Source: Thalassospira sp. HJ (GTDB lineage Bacteria > Pseudomonadota > Alphaproteobacteria > Rhodospirillales > Thalassospiraceae). From it: a stretch of 64,000 bases of DNA. The stretch lies in the NCBI RefSeq assembly GCF_000948415.1, contig NZ_JYII01000019.1, positions 124,001 through 188,000 on the forward strand. The letters are read 5' to 3'. Made by a program: the position numbers and the translations under genes. How positions within the stretch are numbered: position 1 is the stretch's first letter; each line of letters opens with the position of its first letter. Shown piece after piece: positions 1-7,005 of the stretch. Under the pieces are notes generated by a model that ran no database searches, was not told where the DNA came from, and saw only the letters and a list, made by a program, of their open reading frames with translations.

Positions 1-2
1 GC

Positions 3-173
3 GAAGAATGGCGGATCGAGGAAGCGTTGGTTATGTGTCGCAATCTATGCGCCGGAACGGTAGCAGATCACGACGTTGATTCCGCACGGATGGGAGCGTT
101 ACTAGGATATTCGGAAGAGGACATTGCTGCGTTTATAAACCATCAGCAATACATGAAATCAAAGATATCGTGA
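3..173 (+). CDS. C-terminal fragment of an unidentified protein (cut by window edge)
   Basis: An open frame enters from the left edge and ends at a TGA, giving 56 residues that begin EEWRIEEALVMC and contain the stretch LLGYSEEDIAAFINH. The composition is normal for a soluble protein, and its stop lies only 9 bp from the convergent stop of the PIN-domain gene. I do not recognise the family. The start is outside the window, so length and function cannot be judged. Confidence 0.4.
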   Translation, partial: EEWRIEEALVMCRNLCAGTVADHDVDSARMGALLGYSEEDIAAFINHQQYMKSKIS

Positions 174-182
174 TACTCGAAA

Positions 183-758
183 TCACCAGTATTGCTCATA
201 TTCCTTGAGCAACAACGCAGTCTTCAGCAACCCACGGCTCTCAGCAAACTGAATGATCTTACTCGTCGAAAGAGCCGGGTTCTGGTAGCCGGTTCTCATG
301 CACTTTAACGCACTGAAAGCTGTTTGCTCATGCAGCGTGATCGTATCAGCAATAAATTCATCCGGCGATTTAAGCTCAATGCCGAACTTCACTAATTCTT
401 CCGGCGGAAAATCTTTCAAATTGTCCGTCACAAGAACCTGCGCGTTGGTATGAATCGCCGCGGCCAACACATGCCGATCACCCGCATCCGGCAACGTTAG
501 TGCTGGGATATGAGGCTCATGCCCTGTTACGCAAGCATCGCGAAAAGCTCTTTCAATTGCCGCACGTTGCTTTGCTCCATTTGCTTCGCCTTTGGTAATT
601 TTCTTTATCGCCCGCTCGGTCTCATCCAATATTTGCGGACTCCAGCGCGGGCGGAAAAGTTCCGCCTCGGCTAGATGAAGCAACAAATTGCGCTTGAACA
701 CATCGGCCAGAACACAGGCATCAACAAGAGCTGTAAAATGGTCTGCCCGATAAGTCAT
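183..758 (-). CDS. PIN-domain protein, probable toxin of a toxin-antitoxin pair
   Basis: 191-residue protein with a PIN-type ribonuclease layout. An acidic residue follows the N-terminal strand (ALVDACVLAD, about residues 10-19), a central DAGDRHVLAAAI segment supplies further acidic residues, and QVLVTDNLKDFP gives the C-terminal TDN motif. PIN toxins cleave RNA with a metal-binding acidic cluster. At 191 residues it is longer than classical VapC (about 130), with an added helical C-terminal part. It starts 6 bp after the stop of the upstream DNA-binding protein, as expected for a co-transcribed pair with the antitoxin first. Family membership is clear; toxicity is inferred from arrangement. 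Confidence 0.8.
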   Translation of the reverse strand: MTYRADHFTALVDACVLADVFKRNLLLHLAEAELFRPRWSPQILDETERAIKKITKGEANGAKQRAAIERAFRDACVTGHEPHIPALTLPDAGDRHVLAAAIHTNAQVLVTDNLKDFPPEELVKFGIELKSPDEFIADTITLHEQTAFSALKCMRTGYQNPALSTSKIIQFAESRGLLKTALLLKEYEQYW

Positions 759-764
759 CTGCGC

Positions 765-1235
765 TCAATATCCTTTCAAAAGAAGCTCTGCGTCCATTTT
801 TGCCAGTTCGGACAAGGCTTCGCGACGTTCTGCATCACGGGCGGCCTTGTAAGCAAACAAATCCTCGGCCTTAATCCGGCGATGCCGACCGACAGTAGTA
901 AATTTGATATCGCCGGCTTCAAGCAGTTTGATCAGATAGGGTCGAGACACATTCAGCAGATCTGCCGCCTGCTGCGTGGTCAAATCTGCCGAAAGCGGCA
1001 CCATCTGAAATCCCTGACGGCTGGAAACTAGACGCAGCAAAGCCATCAGGCTTTCCGTCAGCGCCGGGCTCAAGGTAATCGTTTCGGGCTTACCATCACC
1101 GGGCATAACTGTCAGCTTGGTATCTTCACCTTCTTGTGTCTGCGAAGCAATGATCTGGCGGAGTTGATCTGCTGTCGCGCTTTCAATTTTCGTTGGCAAT
1201 CTACCGCCAAAATCGTCTTTGCGAATTGCCGACAT
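765..1235 (-). CDS. Excisionase/MerR-type HTH protein, probable antitoxin
   Basis: 156 residues. The C-terminal half holds an excisionase-type winged helix (LTTQQAADLLNVSRPYLIKLLEAGDI...RHRRIKAEDLFAYK, about residues 86-132), a DNA-binding domain commonly paired with PIN toxins. The N-terminal part is predicted soluble and may be the toxin-contact region. The start is supported by GGAG seven bases upstream of the ATG. It heads a two-gene operon with the PIN protein, and three 18-bp direct repeats lie about 80-130 bp upstream, consistent with autorepression by this protein. An excisionase role for the neighbouring prophage is the alternative, but no integrase is present. Confidence 0.75.
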   Translation of the reverse strand: MSAIRKDDFGGRLPTKIESATADQLRQIIASQTQEGEDTKLTVMPGDGKPETITLSPALTESLMALLRLVSSRQGFQMVPLSADLTTQQAADLLNVSRPYLIKLLEAGDIKFTTVGRHRRIKAEDLFAYKAARDAERREALSELAKMDAELLLKGY

Positions 1236-1313
1236 CTCTTATCTCCATTCCCTTTTCCCGCATCGTCGGGCTCAACCGCCCTCAGATGCGACTACATCAT
1301 ATGCCACCCCTGC

Positions 1314-1367
1314 AACAAACGCAATATTCGAAACAAACGAAATATTCGAAACAAACGAAATATTCGA
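1314..1367. repeat. Three tandem 18-bp repeats upstream of the TA operon
   Basis: Three head-to-tail copies of AACAAACGMAATATTCGA (1314-1331, 1332-1349, 1350-1367). The first has C and the others A at the variable position. Each contains the palindrome TTCGAA at its junction with the next unit. They end right at the stop of the convergently facing holin gene and lie in front of the HTH/PIN operon, so they are a likely binding array (operator) for the HTH protein. Confidence 0.7.
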
Positions 1368-1369
1368 AA

Positions 1370-1858
1370 TCACGGTAGTTTCTTATCCGCACTCCGCTTC
1401 ACAACGCTCACCCCCAAAACCCCCAACGCAATGCCCCAGATCGGGCTGGTATTGACCAGGGCCGCGATAATCGCCGGGGCCTGGAGTGGCGTTAAGATGA
1501 TGGCATAGGCGATGGCGCCCATGGTCATGATCCAGGTGAGTGCCACGGCGTAGCCGAAGCTGGGGCGCCAGCGCCGCACGAACGCGTCTTCGCTTGCGAC
1601 TTCGGCGCGGATGGTGCGGTTGACGGATTTCAGCGTCTCGGTATCGCGGGCCAGTTCGATTTCGGCCATGCGTTCGGTGTGGCGGTTGGCGGCAATAAGT
1701 TGTTCGGGCGTGACGTCGCCTTTGGTGACCGCTTTTTCGACCTGTTTGAGGCCCTCGGCCGCCGTTTTGGCGATCGGGTTGTCGATATGATCAAGCCCCG
1801 CACCCACCGCTTTCATCAAAAACGGCAGGCCGATCTGGGCGAGCAATGCCGGGATCAT
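1370..1858 (-). CDS. Phage holin, 3TM gene-transfer-release type
   Basis: 162 residues that match the family of 3-TM holins first described in gene transfer agent lysis. It has a short hydrophobic N-terminus (MIPALLAQIGLPFL), a charged middle region (KQVEKAVTKGDVTPEQLI, RHTERMAEIELARDTE) and a conserved RRWRPSFGYAVALTW motif opening two C-terminal membrane segments (about residues 102-150). Holins form membrane lesions that let endolysin reach the cell wall. It is the last gene of the lysis cassette, 10 bp after the endolysin gene, which supports the assignment. Confidence 0.85.
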   Translation of the reverse strand: MIPALLAQIGLPFLMKAVGAGLDHIDNPIAKTAAEGLKQVEKAVTKGDVTPEQLIAANRHTERMAEIELARDTETLKSVNRTIRAEVASEDAFVRRWRPSFGYAVALTWIMTMGAIAYAIILTPLQAPAIIAALVNTSPIWGIALGVLGVSVVKRSADKKLP

Positions 1859-1868
1859 GTGAGCCTCC

Positions 1869-2330
1869 CTACCCTATGTTTTTGTAAAATAAGTGGTTTC
1901 CAATTTCTGCCACCGGCACATGGCCGCGTGCCCAGAATGGATCGACCGCATAAGTGTGATAGTGGGTGGCACCATCGGTCGGATCGGGAAGCTCCCCCGC
2001 AACTGCGCGCTTGGCGATGCGTTTGCATAGCCGATAGGCCGGGTCGCGCGGGCTGAGGGCGAGCAGCTTCTTGCGGTTGGGGTCTGCTGCGTTCCAGCAG
2101 GAAAACTGCGCCGGTTTGAGGCACACCGATTTGACGTCATTGCCCCACCAATAACGCCCACGTTGTTTGGCAAACGCCACGCGGTTGAGGATGACGGCTG
2201 CCACCGCCTCGATCCCGGCGAGTTCTTCACCGCGCGCCTCGCCATAAAGGGTTCGGGCAAGCACTTCGACCTCGGACAGGGCATCGGGGTTGGTGAGTGG
2301 CTGTGCCGTCAGGGTTTGGGTTTCGGTCAT
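1869..2330 (-). CDS. Endolysin, SleB-type cell wall hydrolase
   Basis: 153-residue Hydrolase_2 (SleB-like) domain filling nearly the whole protein. The signature LARTLYGEARGE (residues about 25-36) carries the catalytic glutamate, followed by AVAAVILNRV and the C-terminal THYHTYAVDPFW segment typical of this family. Such enzymes cut peptidoglycan glycan strands. There is no signal peptide, so release to the periplasm would depend on the adjacent holin. Its first codons overlap the end of the preceding membrane-protein gene by 4 bp, showing a compact lysis operon. Confidence 0.88.
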   Translation of the reverse strand: MTETQTLTAQPLTNPDALSEVEVLARTLYGEARGEELAGIEAVAAVILNRVAFAKQRGRYWWGNDVKSVCLKPAQFSCWNAADPNRKKLLALSPRDPAYRLCKRIAKRAVAGELPDPTDGATHYHTYAVDPFWARGHVPVAEIGNHLFYKNIG

Positions 2331-2650
2331 AGGCTCAGATCCTTTTTGCCGGGGATTGCGGGCATGTCGAGCTTTGCCTCGATCCGGAGCAAATGGCCGG
2401 TCAGGCGTTTTTCGACATCCTTGAGATAGGGGATGGAGACATAGTTGCGCGCGACGTCGAGCTTGAACGCCGCCAAGGCATCGCGCAGATCGCTGGCGTC
2501 CGTTTCCTCGCGGGTGCGCAGCTGTTCAACGCGACCCAGCAGCTCGGATCGCATGCGCCAATGCAGCCAGAACAGGCTCGCAACAGCAGGGATTTCAACA
2601 GCCGTGATCCACCAGATCACATCAACCGTCTGGGTCACAGGCAGGGTCAT
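2327..2650 (-). CDS. Small membrane-anchored coiled-coil phage protein
   Basis: 107 residues. One N-terminal membrane segment (VIWWITAVEIPAVASLFWL, about 10-28) is followed by a charged helix (RMRSELLGRVEQLRTREE...) and a second helical stretch, with no cysteines. The position directly before endolysin and holin fits a lysis accessory role (spanin-like or antiholin-like), but no diagnostic motif is visible. It resembles the small phage proteins of the DUF2730 kind in layout only. The ATG overlaps no upstream gene, and a paired palindromic repeat lies just upstream. Confidence 0.6.
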   Translation of the reverse strand: MTLPVTQTVDVIWWITAVEIPAVASLFWLHWRMRSELLGRVEQLRTREETDASDLRDALAAFKLDVARNYVSIPYLKDVEKRLTGHLLRIEAKLDMPAIPGKKDLSL

Positions 2651-2696
2651 GGGGGCCTCGATTTGGAAAAAGTCAGAACAGGAAAATCAGCCATGG

Positions 2697-2762
2697 GTTC
2701 CCGCCTGCGTGGGAACGACGGATTTACGCCACGGCTTTCGTCATCCCCGCGAAGGCGGGGAT
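2697..2762. repeat. Paired palindromic repeat (REP/BIME-like), copy A
   Basis: Two short palindromes about 26 bp apart: one built on GTTCCCGC...GTGGGAAC (2697-2716) and one on ATCCCCGC...GCGGGGAT (2743-2762). It is a divergent member of the repeat family seen five more times in the window, lying between two phage lysis-region genes. Confidence 0.7.
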
Positions 2763-2811
2763 CCATTCAGGACGAAAAAACAGACTTGTTTTGCTCAGAC
2801 GCATCACAGAC

Positions 2812-2843
2812 AAAGAAAAACCCGCAAACCAACGGCTTGCGGG
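2812..2843 (-). terminator. Rho-independent terminator after the small secreted protein gene
   Basis: Inverted repeat CCCGCAA...TTGCGGG (2821-2843) followed on the minus strand by a run of T (TTTTTCTTTG). It lies downstream of the secreted-protein gene and upstream of the lysis genes. Confidence 0.7.
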
Positions 2844-2850
2844 TCAGGTC

Positions 2851-2898
2851 GACCGCGCCTCCACCCGGGGCAACACCCCGCGGGCTGGAGAGGCGGTC
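2851..2898. other. 48-nt compact hairpin next to terminator
   Basis: The ends GACCGC and GCGGTC pair, then CTCCA pairs with TGGAG, then GGGG with CCCC around a CAACA loop. The result is one long, almost fully paired stem between the secreted-protein gene and its terminator. It could stabilise the 3' end of that mRNA or act as a second terminator. No known RNA family is recognised. Confidence 0.5.
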
Positions 2899-2928
2899 AA
2901 AACATTCAGGAGGCGAACGGCATCAAAT

Positions 2929-3234
2929 CTACGCTGCCGGGCCCTTCAGCTTTTCTTCCAGGTCCTGCCAGGCCTCGCCAGAGGCGACAAGGCAGCTTGG
3001 GCCGGACGGATAGGTAAACAGGATGGTCCAGGTCTGGCCATCGGGCGCTTTGAGCACCTCGATCACGCCACCATTGGACGTGACACCCACCGCGACCGGT
3101 TCTTCGGAATATTTCGCGCTCAGGCTATCGATCACCTTGGATCGATCCCCGCAGACCGGGGATGCCGAGGCTTGGGGAATGGTAACTGCAACGGCACCTG
3201 CCACCACAGCAATCAAGCTCAGTGTTTTCAACAT
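2929..3234 (-). CDS. Small exported protein of unknown function
   Basis: 101 residues with a clear Sec signal peptide (MLKTLSLIAVVAGAVAVTIPQASA, cleavage near residue 25). The mature part has a CGDRSKVIDSLSAKY start, a central GVTSNGGVIEVL and a C-terminal SCLVASGEAWQ. The two cysteines probably form a disulfide in the periplasm. This pattern is recurrent among short alphaproteobacterial exported proteins of unknown role. It has its own terminator and an AT-rich upstream region, so it is transcribed separately and is likely a host gene or a phage-carried moron rather than a virion part. Confidence 0.75.
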   Translation of the reverse strand: MLKTLSLIAVVAGAVAVTIPQASASPVCGDRSKVIDSLSAKYSEEPVAVGVTSNGGVIEVLKAPDGQTWTILFTYPSGPSCLVASGEAWQDLEEKLKGPAA

Positions 3235-3540
3235 GGTCAGGCCTCCTGACAGTCAGGTGCGCCCACATGGACGTCTTGTTTTCCTGTACTGCGAAATGGA
3301 TCAACAAATGATCTTTGGCCGTTTCCCGGTCCGGCATCTGTGCGCCGGGACCTCTGCTTATCTGGCTTAAATACTCACTTTGGTATAGGAAGAAAAATTC
3401 CTTACTATTCTTTCATATAATAAACGTAGGGTTCAAAGCTGAATTTTCCATGAACATTTCACAAATGTGATAAAGGCCGCCGCTAACCATTTGGCATTGT
3501 GGGAAAGTTTTTTCTTCCCTCACGGATTGAAGAACCTTTC
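3235..3540. promoter_or_regulatory. AT-rich intergenic region upstream of the exported-protein gene
   Basis: No gene is supported here. The stretch from about 3370 to 3500 is clearly more AT-rich than its surroundings and is the likely promoter region for the minus-strand exported protein. A 14-bp direct repeat with one mismatch (CTCACGGATTGAAG at 3519 and CTCACGGGTTGAAG at 3540) sits at the terminase 3' end. Confidence 0.4.
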
Positions 3541-5028
3541 TCACGGGTTGAAGTGGCTCTCGGCCCGGAAAATCCCGCTTTTACCCCGCCAGTCGGCGCG
3601 TTTGATCGGCATATCGACCCGTGGCAGGCGCACCGGATCATTCAATATACATCCCGCCACCGCATCAAGCCCGTCATCCGGGCCATTGCCATCGGGATGC
3701 CAATCGCGCATCTGGCCCACGAACGGTGTTTGACGAACGCCGTCATGCACATGCAACAGCCCCGCCCCCATCACCGCGCCAAAGGCATCCTCGATCCGGG
3801 TGGCTTTGTGCGTACTTTCATAATGTTCTACGACGCTGGCCGCCCATCCGATTGATTTCAATTCCCGGCGCAAAATATTGGGCAGGAACCGGCCAATGCC
3901 ATTGGTCTCGACCCGGACCGATGGTAAATGATGGCGCGCCATGAAGTCTGCGACCTGCGCACAAAGCTGGCTGGCCTCATCGCGCCAGGGCATATCGCCG
4001 CTTGTCGCCGGATCAGATGCCCGCAACCAGGCCATATCCTGCAGCCAGTATTCGCCCTGATCGCAAATATAAACACATGCCACCACGGCCCCGTCACCGC
4101 GCATTGACCCGAAACTCGGATCAAAATGACAGGCACTCGCCACCATGGTCCGCCCGCCAATGCGAAGCGTCATGCGGCCATTGCCGTGCGTGATCTCGGC
4201 CGCGCCGTCATAGAACCGCAGTTTGGCGGGATCGAGGATGCCTGCCACCGGGGCCATCATTTCAAGCATCATCTGACTTTGAAACTTGCGCTCCGGCGTT
4301 CGGGCGCGCATCGCATCAATCGCCGCAATATCAAACCGCTCCGGCCAGCTTGATGTCCCGTCCTTATTGACGATGGGCAGCTCAAAGCGTGAAAAACCGG
4401 CCAGAAACGGCGCGGCCTCGCCGACCTCGGACCGCGCCTCCTTGGCGTAGATCGAGTAATAGCTGTGCGGCGTTCCGACATAAAGCTGCGCACCGCTCGG
4501 GCCCAACACATAGGCAATCTCGGAAAGCTTTTCGCGCAGCTCGGATCGCTTGTGGGCGGTATCGCTGTTTTTGGGCACCTCGACATCATCGCAAATGACG
4601 ATATCGGCCCGCGACCCGGTAATATTGCCGCCAATCCCGACTGCCTGCATCGACGGATCGCGCAACACCGCTGTCCGCGCTACCGTAAACCGCTCGCTCC
4701 CCCAATCAATCAGCTTTTCGGGCAAAAGGGCGGCCATCAATGGATGACGCTCAACCACACGCTTGACGTTGCGCACCATCTTTTTCGCCAGATCCAGATC
4801 AGCAGCCAGCACCAGAATGCGCAAGTTCGCATCGCGATACAGCAACCAGGCACAAAACAACCCGACCAGCGTTGATTTGCCGGAATTGCGAAACGCCATC
4901 AAAAGCATCTCGCGCTTACCGCTCTCCCAGCACTCCTCCAGCCAATCGGCCATCTTGCGATGATGCGCAGGCAGACCAAGCCCCAACATCTGATCCCAGA
5001 TCCAGACGAATTCGGCGAAGCTTGCCAT
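3541..5028 (-). CDS. Phage terminase large subunit, T7 gp19-like
   Basis: 495 residues. The N-terminal ATPase has a Walker A-like loop (FRNSGKST, residues 46-53) and Walker B (ADIVICDDVE, 141-150). The C-terminal RNase H-like nuclease shows its acidic residues in HFDPSFG (D303), VRVETNG (E374) and GPDDGLDA (D455). The enzyme pumps DNA into proheads and cuts it at the portal. Full-length ATPase and nuclease centres suggest an intact, active protein. It is placed after the tail fibre and small-terminase-like genes, as in T7-group phages, and the start is the first ATG after a short spacer. Confidence 0.92.
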   Translation of the reverse strand: MASFAEFVWIWDQMLGLGLPAHHRKMADWLEECWESGKREMLLMAFRNSGKSTLVGLFCAWLLYRDANLRILVLAADLDLAKKMVRNVKRVVERHPLMAALLPEKLIDWGSERFTVARTAVLRDPSMQAVGIGGNITGSRADIVICDDVEVPKNSDTAHKRSELREKLSEIAYVLGPSGAQLYVGTPHSYYSIYAKEARSEVGEAAPFLAGFSRFELPIVNKDGTSSWPERFDIAAIDAMRARTPERKFQSQMMLEMMAPVAGILDPAKLRFYDGAAEITHGNGRMTLRIGGRTMVASACHFDPSFGSMRGDGAVVACVYICDQGEYWLQDMAWLRASDPATSGDMPWRDEASQLCAQVADFMARHHLPSVRVETNGIGRFLPNILRRELKSIGWAASVVEHYESTHKATRIEDAFGAVMGAGLLHVHDGVRQTPFVGQMRDWHPDGNGPDDGLDAVAGCILNDPVRLPRVDMPIKRADWRGKSGIFRAESHFNP

Positions 5029-5133
5029 TTGCTCGATCCTCGAAATGATCAGATTACTTTATCTTGAATTCAAAAAAGGCATCCGGCGACACATGCCGCC
5101 GAATACCATTCACATCACGGTGAGAATTGCTTC

Positions 5134-5397
5134 TTAGAGGTTTGAACAAACCCCAAATTTGCTTTCCCAGGACTTGCCCTTGGACTTGACCTTGCAGTTA
5201 TGGGCATCACGATTGCTAAGGACTTTGCCTTCGCAATCTTTACGTGACCAGCATTTCTGCTTTTGGGTCGCGCCCTGCACCTCTTCAATCAGGCTGTCTT
5301 CCGAGCTCGAACTGGTCGACTCGTCGTCACCACCATTGGCAAATGCAGGGCTTGCCAGAAACATCAGACTGGCAAAAACAATCATCGCATTCTTCAT
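5134..5397 (-). CDS. Small exported cysteine-containing protein, unknown
   Basis: 87 residues. A signal peptide (MKNAMIVFASLMFLASPAFA, cleavage about residue 20) precedes an acidic, serine-rich linker (GGDDESTSSSSEDS) and a basic C-terminal part with four cysteines (KCWSRKDCEGKV, HNCKVKSKGKSW, VCSNL), likely two disulfides. I do not recognise the family. It lies between the two terminase genes in the place where T7 keeps small lysis genes, but its features suggest a secreted moron or host gene rather than a spanin. Confidence 0.65.
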   Translation of the reverse strand: MKNAMIVFASLMFLASPAFANGGDDESTSSSSEDSLIEEVQGATQKQKCWSRKDCEGKVLSNRDAHNCKVKSKGKSWESKFGVCSNL

Positions 5398-5527
5398 GAT
5401 CTGTCCTTTCTAAAGTTAGGCATTTATCGCTGCGCGACCTATGCCGGCAGCTTTCAAGGACGTCTCTACAATCACGGATGTGATACCATCACACAAAGAT
5501 CACAATGCTTTACGCCAATCCCTTCCC

Positions 5528-5845
5528 TCAGTTGGCACCTTCAAGCGCCTCCTTCGCTTTGGCGATCAAATCGCTGGTGTTCATTCCATCGTCCGCGCCG
5601 TCGTCTTCCCCCATCCCCTGATCCTCAGACGCCCAACGCAGCAACTTGATCAACCCATCAAGATGCCCGAGTGCGGCCTTGCAGGCCGCCTGATGGGTGT
5701 TGAAATCCTTCGCTTCACGCAGAAGGGCGGCCTGTTGTGCCGCCCGGCGATAGGCATTGCGCACGCGCTTGATATCACCGGGCAAATCACGCAGTAGTTC
5801 CGCCCGCAAACTCGCGATTGGATCGGTGTTTTCCGTCTCACGCAT
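5528..5845 (-). CDS. Putative terminase small subunit (gp18-like position)
   Basis: 105 residues, highly helical and charged (LRAELLRDLPGDIKRVRNAYRRAAQQAALLREAKDFNTHQ), with an acidic C-terminal tail (EDQGMGEDDGADDG). No motif alone identifies it. Its size, its helical DNA-binding-like character and its position between tail fibre genes and the large terminase match the small terminase of T7-like phages, which recognises packaging DNA. The function is therefore inferred mainly from gene order. Confidence 0.55.
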   Translation of the reverse strand: MRETENTDPIASLRAELLRDLPGDIKRVRNAYRRAAQQAALLREAKDFNTHQAACKAALGHLDGLIKLLRWASEDQGMGEDDGADDGMNTSDLIAKAKEALEGAN

Positions 5846-5854
5846 CGCCCATCC

Positions 5855-6961
5855 TCAGACTGTCGAAAGCTCTGACAACCGCGCATTGGAAAGCTTTTCC
5901 GGCCAATAAGAAAGATTGCGCAAGTGCCCGTTCATCGCCTTTTCCGCACCACCAAACGCGCCCAGCACGATCTTGGAAAAATTGCGCGGCATGGCAAAGC
6001 CATCGGGGGATGACAGCACCACGCCATCCAGCCCCACCGAAATCACATCATCATCCCACGCCAACGCAATGCGATGGCGGGTATCCTTGGCAAGCTGGCC
6101 ATAAAGCGACTGGGTGACCAGCGGCACGCCACCGGCGCGGAGCGAAATGCGCAGCTGATCAGCATCGCTGTCATAGCCAAGATCAAGGTGATCATCATTA
6201 AGGCTTAAGGAATAAAGCTGCACGATCCGCCAGATCCCCTGCCAATCGCGCGCGGTATGCAGATCAAACACCAATGTGCCCCGCCCTTGCACAAACCAGT
6301 CGCCGGGATCGATGCGCACATCATCGCACGCCCGCGCCGCCGGGATGCCGTTGCTGATGATATCGCTGGTCGGTGCAGGTCCCGCTTCAAGCTGCGCATT
6401 CCAGATCAGGATGGAGGCCGGAAGGGCGCTGATCGCCGTGCTGATTTTCGGATAGCGCGTGGTGCCGGATGCCGGTTCCGCAATCCACACCCGCTGCCAG
6501 GTTTCATCCAAAGCAAAGCCATGCGCGGACGGCCCGTCAATGCCGCCCAGCGTGATATCGGCCGTGCCCGATACCGCGCGCATCCAGACGGCAAAGCTAT
6601 AGATTTCACTGGCAACAAGCCCGCCGACATTCTGACAAAGCCCGTCTGCACCGGCGGCACTGCCGGGCAGGTCAAGCTGCATCGCGCTAAGGCTGCCATC
6701 CGGGGCAGCAACGGCGCTGGGCCCTACCACAACCCCGCTATTCTTTTCCCAAAGCGCATTGTCAAAGGCGGTTGAATAACGCAGCAAGTTGGTCGTCGCC
6801 CCCTCGATCAGAAGGCCCAGACGCCGGCCAAGACCGTCATGATCATAAGCCGGTTGATCCATCGCGCGGGTTTCAAGCAGGCCGTTTGGGCCACGCACAA
6901 GCTTGGTGCTGGCGCGCGCGACACTCATGCCGGCCGCAAGCGGCTGATAACGCAATCCCAT
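5855..6961 (-). CDS. Phage tail fibre/spike protein with beta-sandwich domains
   Basis: About 368 residues. After a short N-terminus, the segment GLLIEGATTNLLRYS (about residues 50-65) is the hallmark of phage head/tail spike and fibre proteins with carbohydrate-binding-like folds. A second lectin-like domain follows (GTLVFDLHTARDWQGIWRI, ISVGLDGVVLSS). Probably the receptor-binding distal part of the tail. An ATG three codons further upstream exists (6970), but GGAG spaced 9 bases from the chosen ATG favours this start. It follows the gp17-like fibre gene by about 45 bp. Confidence 0.75.
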   Translation of the reverse strand: MGLRYQPLAAGMSVARASTKLVRGPNGLLETRAMDQPAYDHDGLGRRLGLLIEGATTNLLRYSTAFDNALWEKNSGVVVGPSAVAAPDGSLSAMQLDLPGSAAGADGLCQNVGGLVASEIYSFAVWMRAVSGTADITLGGIDGPSAHGFALDETWQRVWIAEPASGTTRYPKISTAISALPASILIWNAQLEAGPAPTSDIISNGIPAARACDDVRIDPGDWFVQGRGTLVFDLHTARDWQGIWRIVQLYSLSLNDDHLDLGYDSDADQLRISLRAGGVPLVTQSLYGQLAKDTRHRIALAWDDDVISVGLDGVVLSSPDGFAMPRNFSKIVLGAFGGAEKAMNGHLRNLSYWPEKLSNARLSELSTV

Positions 6962-7005
6962 TGGATGCATCTCCGTTTAATTGGCTGTTGGTTGATGGTG
7001 GCGCG

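Noticed and set aside
1314-1367. CRISPR array
   Set aside because: The repeats are tandem without spacers and no cas genes are near; an operator is more likely.
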